From NCBI GenBank assembly GCA_903856555.1, contig CAIOCC010000171.1, positions 1 to 9,146 on the forward strand: a stretch of DNA of 9,146 nt, written 5' to 3'. The position numbers and the translations under genes are program-made. Source of the DNA: an uncultured Bacteroidota bacterium. Lineage in GTDB: Bacteria; Bacteroidota; Bacteroidia; UBA7662. Each line of letters starts with the position of its first letter. Within the stretch, counting starts at the first letter, position 1. Below, in pieces: positions 7,115-9,146 of this stretch. The notes beneath the pieces are model-generated. The model worked only from the letters and a program-made list of their open reading frames with translations. It was not told where the DNA came from and ran no database searches.

Positions 7115-7902
7115 AGGCTATGAAAGGTCGAACGCAGAACAGGAACAGGAAGCTCGGTTCGTATTTGGGACAAGGTCCAACGACGCTTGGCATCCTGATA
7201 ACCCAATCCCACCCCGATCATGCCCGCCCACGGATCGGAAACCAACCAATAGGACCATCGTGAGTTCGGTTGGTAACCCAGAACCCATTCGCTGACCGGT
7301 AGCCGGCCTGGCACAAAGTGCAAACGTAAAGAACCATTCAAAGCTCTTTGGTGCCAGGTGAGATGCATTCCACCCTGCCATGCAGGTATAGGTTGGGTGG
7401 CTAACTCTAGATCACGGGATGTATGCCGAATACGAAAACCACATCGCCACGATGTGGCCAGGCGATGCTCCGTCCCCAAACCAAATTCTACCATTTGATT
7501 TCTTTCCTTGGGGCTCCACCCGACCGAAAGGTTCATTCCGACTCGATGGCCTTGGAAGCCACGGCTTAATCCCAGACCACCATGGTAAGAACCAAATTCC
7601 CACCATCCGTTTCGTAGGAATCGAAGAGTTAACCAATCCCGATTTTTTTGATACCCCAGGCCCAGGATCAAGAAACCCTGTCCAGGCAAATAAGGGAGAT
7701 GCCGAACCCCGATACAATAACTAAAATCACGTGGTTCCAAAGGCTGAAGAGCCGGCCAATAGTCCTGACCTGGAATCCATCCGGGCATCGGGGGCTCGCC
7801 GTACAGCCCCATGGCATGGGTTGAAGGCGTGCTTTGGCCTTGAAGGAGGAAAGGAAAGCACAGCAGGGCCAACAGGCCTAGGGAAGAAACAAAACGCCGC
7901 AT
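7111..7902 (-). CDS. Predicted outer-membrane/secreted protein (263 aa), partner of the 597-residue barrel protein
   Basis: Not recognised as a named family. A clear signal peptide is present: MRR, a hydrophobic core at about 7-20, and likely cleavage after LQGQ near residue 23. The mature part begins STPSTHAMGLYGEPPMP and then alternates glycine/aromatic strands such as GFLILGLGYQ and HRVGMNLSVGW, the pattern of a small beta-barrel. The A-M-G near the mature N-terminus vaguely recalls the (A)RAxGMG start of Bacteroidota PorV/PorQ-like barrels, but this is too weak for a call. It has 14 tryptophans in 263 residues, a bias shared with the next gene. The stop overlaps the start of the 597-residue gene (ATGA, 7114-7111), and the fabH stop is 49 bases upstream, so the three may share a transcript. 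The start ATG at 7902 is preceded by AGGGGA, which also forms one arm of a small hairpin. A co-exported pair is the likely picture. Confidence 0.6.
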   Translation of the reverse strand: MRRFVSSLGLLALLCFPFLLQGQSTPSTHAMGLYGEPPMPGWIPGQDYWPALQPLEPRDFSYCIGVRHLPYLPGQGFLILGLGYQKNRDWLTLRFLRNGWWEFGSYHGGLGLSRGFQGHRVGMNLSVGWSPKERNQMVEFGLGTEHRLATSWRCGFRIRHTSRDLELATQPIPAWQGGMHLTWHQRALNGSLRLHFVPGRLPVSEWVLGYQPNSRWSYWLVSDPWAGMIGVGLGYQDAKRRWTLSQIRTELPVPVLRSTFHSL

Positions 7903-7903
7903 A

Positions 7904-7925
7904 TCCCCTGCAATTTGAGAGGGGA
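7904..7925 (-). promoter_or_regulatory. Small hairpin next to the start of the 263-residue gene
   Basis: In the minus-strand transcript the 6-base arm TCCCCT (7925-7920) and the arm AGGGGA (7909-7904) are perfectly complementary, with a 10-base loop. The second arm ends one base before the start codon and is purine-rich, like a Shine-Dalgarno sequence, although it lies too close to the ATG for an ideal one. Folding would cover the ribosome landing site. The stem is short and there is no T-run, so it is not a terminator. Confidence 0.35.
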
Positions 7926-7951
7926 AAGAACGGGTAATCGTATCGAAAGGC

Positions 7952-8953
7952 TTACCAACGCATCAGCGCCGAACCCCAAGTAAAGCCGCTCCCAAAAGCA
8001 GCCATCATGAGAAGGTCCCCTTTTTGGATTCGACCTTCATCGTAGGCCTCGCTTAGGGCTATCGGAATACTGGCAGCGGTGGTATTGCCGTATCGCATAA
8101 TGTTATTGTAGACCTGGTCTTCCCTGAGTCCCAATTTTTGTTGAATAAATTGGGCAATACGGAGGTTGGCTTGATGGGGAATGAGCAATCGGAGATCTGA
8201 GGTGCTCAATTGATTGGATGTCAGGGCCTCTTCAATGACTTCTGCAAATCGAACAACGGCATGCTTAAAGACGAAATTCCCGTTCATTCTCGGGAAATAG
8301 GATACATCATCCGGGTCGTTCCGTTGGATAATCTCCGGTATCCAATCGCGGGTGCTGGGTCCCAGCAAGGCCAATTCCTCGGCGTGTTCGCCTTGGCTGT
8401 GAAGATGGGTCGACAACAGGCCTCTTCCGGGTTCGTCGGTGCGACCAAGTACAACGGCCCCTGCGCCGTCTCCAAAAATCACGGAGACGTTCCGGCCACG
8501 GGTGCTCATATCCAATCCACCAGAATGCAATTCGGAACCCACGACCAAAACATGGTTGGCAGCTCCGTTGCGCAGGTATTGATCGGCAATCGAAAGGGCA
8601 TAAACGAAGCCCGAGCATTGATTACGGATATCAATGGCGCCAATGGTTCGGCATCCCAGGTTGTGTTGCAATTGCACGCCCGGACCCGGAAAATAGTAAT
8701 CCGGGCTCAAGGTGGCAAAAAGAATCAAATCCACATCTTGGGGACCTAATCCAGCAGCATCCAGCGCTCTTTTGGCTGCTTCGGTGCCCATGGATGCGGT
8801 CGTGTCCACACCGGGTATGGCGAAGCGTCTTTCATGAATGCCGGTACGTTCGACGATCCATTCGTGGTTGGTATCCATACGCTGGGCCAAGTCATGGTTG
8901 GTGACAACGTTGGAGGGCAGGTAGCGCCCCGTTCCTAAAATGATGCTTTTCAT
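7952..8953 (-). CDS. fabH: Beta-ketoacyl-ACP synthase III (KAS III)
   Basis: A 333-residue thiolase-fold enzyme that starts fatty-acid synthesis by condensing an acyl-CoA primer with malonyl-ACP, in the cytoplasm. The catalytic triad is complete. Counting from the chosen start, Cys113 is in RNQCSGF, His260 in IPHQANLRI and Asn290 in YGNTTAAS. DTNHEWIVERTGIHERRF (27-44) and the glycine-rich end GSGFTWGSALMRW are also typical. It is slightly longer than E. coli FabH, mainly around residues 195-235, where PRMNGNFVFKHAV is present as in Bacteroidota members. The frame can be extended four codons to a TTG at 8965, but the ATG at 8953 gives MKSIILGTGRYLPSN, the normal family start, and is preferred. 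It lies just downstream of the rpmA terminator and so probably has its own promoter. Primer preference (acetyl versus branched acyl-CoA) cannot be read from the sequence. Confidence 0.96.
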   Translation of the reverse strand: MKSIILGTGRYLPSNVVTNHDLAQRMDTNHEWIVERTGIHERRFAIPGVDTTASMGTEAAKRALDAAGLGPQDVDLILFATLSPDYYFPGPGVQLQHNLGCRTIGAIDIRNQCSGFVYALSIADQYLRNGAANHVLVVGSELHSGGLDMSTRGRNVSVIFGDGAGAVVLGRTDEPGRGLLSTHLHSQGEHAEELALLGPSTRDWIPEIIQRNDPDDVSYFPRMNGNFVFKHAVVRFAEVIEEALTSNQLSTSDLRLLIPHQANLRIAQFIQQKLGLREDQVYNNIMRYGNTTAASIPIALSEAYDEGRIQKGDLLMMAAFGSGFTWGSALMRW

Positions 8954-8975
8954 GGCGAAATTCAAATTCGTTTTC

Positions 8976-8983
8976 TAAAGATA
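8976..8983 (-). promoter_or_regulatory. Possible -7 promoter element for fabH
   Basis: On the minus strand TATCTTTA matches the Bacteroidota -7 consensus TAnnTTTG at all but the last base. It lies 22 bases before the fabH ATG and immediately after the rpmA terminator, where a new promoter would be expected. No well-spaced -33 TTTG is visible (the nearest TTTG is only 4 bases upstream), so this is a weak call. Confidence 0.28.
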
Positions 8984-8988
8984 ACCCC

Positions 8989-9020
8989 AAAAAAAATAGC
9001 CTGCTTTGGGGCAGGCTATT
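8989..9020 (-). terminator. Rho-independent terminator of rpmA
   Basis: A perfect 10-base inverted repeat, AATAGCCTGC (8995-9004) and GCAGGCTATT (9011-9020), surrounds a 6-base loop. Read on the minus strand, the stem is followed by a run of eight T (plus-strand A 8989-8996, partly shared with the stem base). It begins 25 bases after the rpmA stop codon, which is the expected place. On the plus strand there is no T-run after the stem, so it acts in the leftward direction only. Confidence 0.92.
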
Positions 9021-9044
9021 GGGATAAGGAATGGGGAAGGAACT

Positions 9045-9146
9045 TTAGTCCTGAAGCGGATCGATCGATACGAAAGACCGGTTTTTTTCGCCACGAGTAA
9101 AAACAACCCGACCATCGGCCAACGCGAAAAGCGTATGGTCTTTGCC
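9045..9146 (-). CDS. rpmA: 50S ribosomal protein L27, C-terminal part (cut by window edge)
   Basis: Reading leftward from the window edge, 33 codons end in a TAA at 9047-9045. The peptide begins GKDHTLFALADGRVVFTRG and ends FVSIDPLQD. GKDHTLFAL.DG.V.F is the strongly conserved end of L27, a late-assembling protein of the large ribosomal subunit near the peptidyl-transferase centre. The start and the rest of the gene lie outside the window; rplU (L21) normally precedes it. The intrinsic terminator downstream closes this transcription unit. Confidence 0.95.
   Translation of the reverse strand, partial: GKDHTLFALADGRVVFTRGEKNRSFVSIDPLQD

Noticed and set aside
7643..7649. Run of seven T as a terminator or frameshift site in the 263-residue gene
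   Set aside because: No stem precedes it and the reading frame continues normally through it.
8210..8749. A 179-codon plus-strand open frame inside fabH
   Set aside because: It is antisense to the FabH active-site region, with no signal or domain; the FabH frame explains the sequence.
8954..8965. TTG at 8965 as fabH start
   Set aside because: The ATG four codons later gives the standard family N-terminus.

Overview
The window looks like ordinary chromosome from a member of the Bacteroidota with roughly balanced base composition. The reasons are the style of the proteins (a PPK1 followed by a short one-piece Ppx, secreted proteins whose signal peptides end in A-Q or G-Q, outer-membrane barrel-like proteins), the lack of clear Shine-Dalgarno sequences before most starts, and the close packing of genes. 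I cannot place it below phylum level. No tRNA, rRNA, CRISPR array, insertion sequence, prophage or integrase is visible, and no gene-free stretch is longer than about 100 bases.

Layout. Positions 1-2217 hold three minus-strand genes in tight series, read from right to left: a secreted endonuclease/exonuclease/phosphatase-fold enzyme, a class I SAM-dependent methyltransferase that overlaps it by 10 bases, and a PAP2-type membrane phosphatase cut by the left edge. A 68-base divergent spacer (2218-2285) separates this group from the plus-strand pair ppk1-ppx (2286-5355), which synthesises and degrades inorganic polyphosphate. Tail-to-tail with ppx, and overlapping it by 35 bases, is a second minus-strand group (5321-8953): fabH, then two tryptophan-rich predicted outer-membrane proteins that share a 4-base ATGA stop/start overlap. 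Upstream of fabH sit a clear intrinsic terminator and the 3' end of rpmA (ribosomal protein L27), which runs off the right edge.

How the genes relate. ppk1 and ppx form a standard polyphosphate module, and the divergent group encodes two further predicted phosphoester-cleaving enzymes (the secreted EEP protein and the PAP2 protein), so the left half has a loose phosphorus theme. A functional link is only inference. The two barrel-like proteins appear to be a co-translated pair of unknown role; the larger one has a sequence pattern reminiscent of Bacteroidota helix-hairpin-helix/barrel proteins with the helix-hairpin-helix part decayed.

I did not find a clearly new system. The points most worth a second look are the Trp-rich barrel pair, a four-run guanine motif exactly at the EEP/methyltransferase junction, the overlapping convergent 3' ends, the TTG start of ppx, and a small hairpin that could cover the start region of the 263-residue protein.
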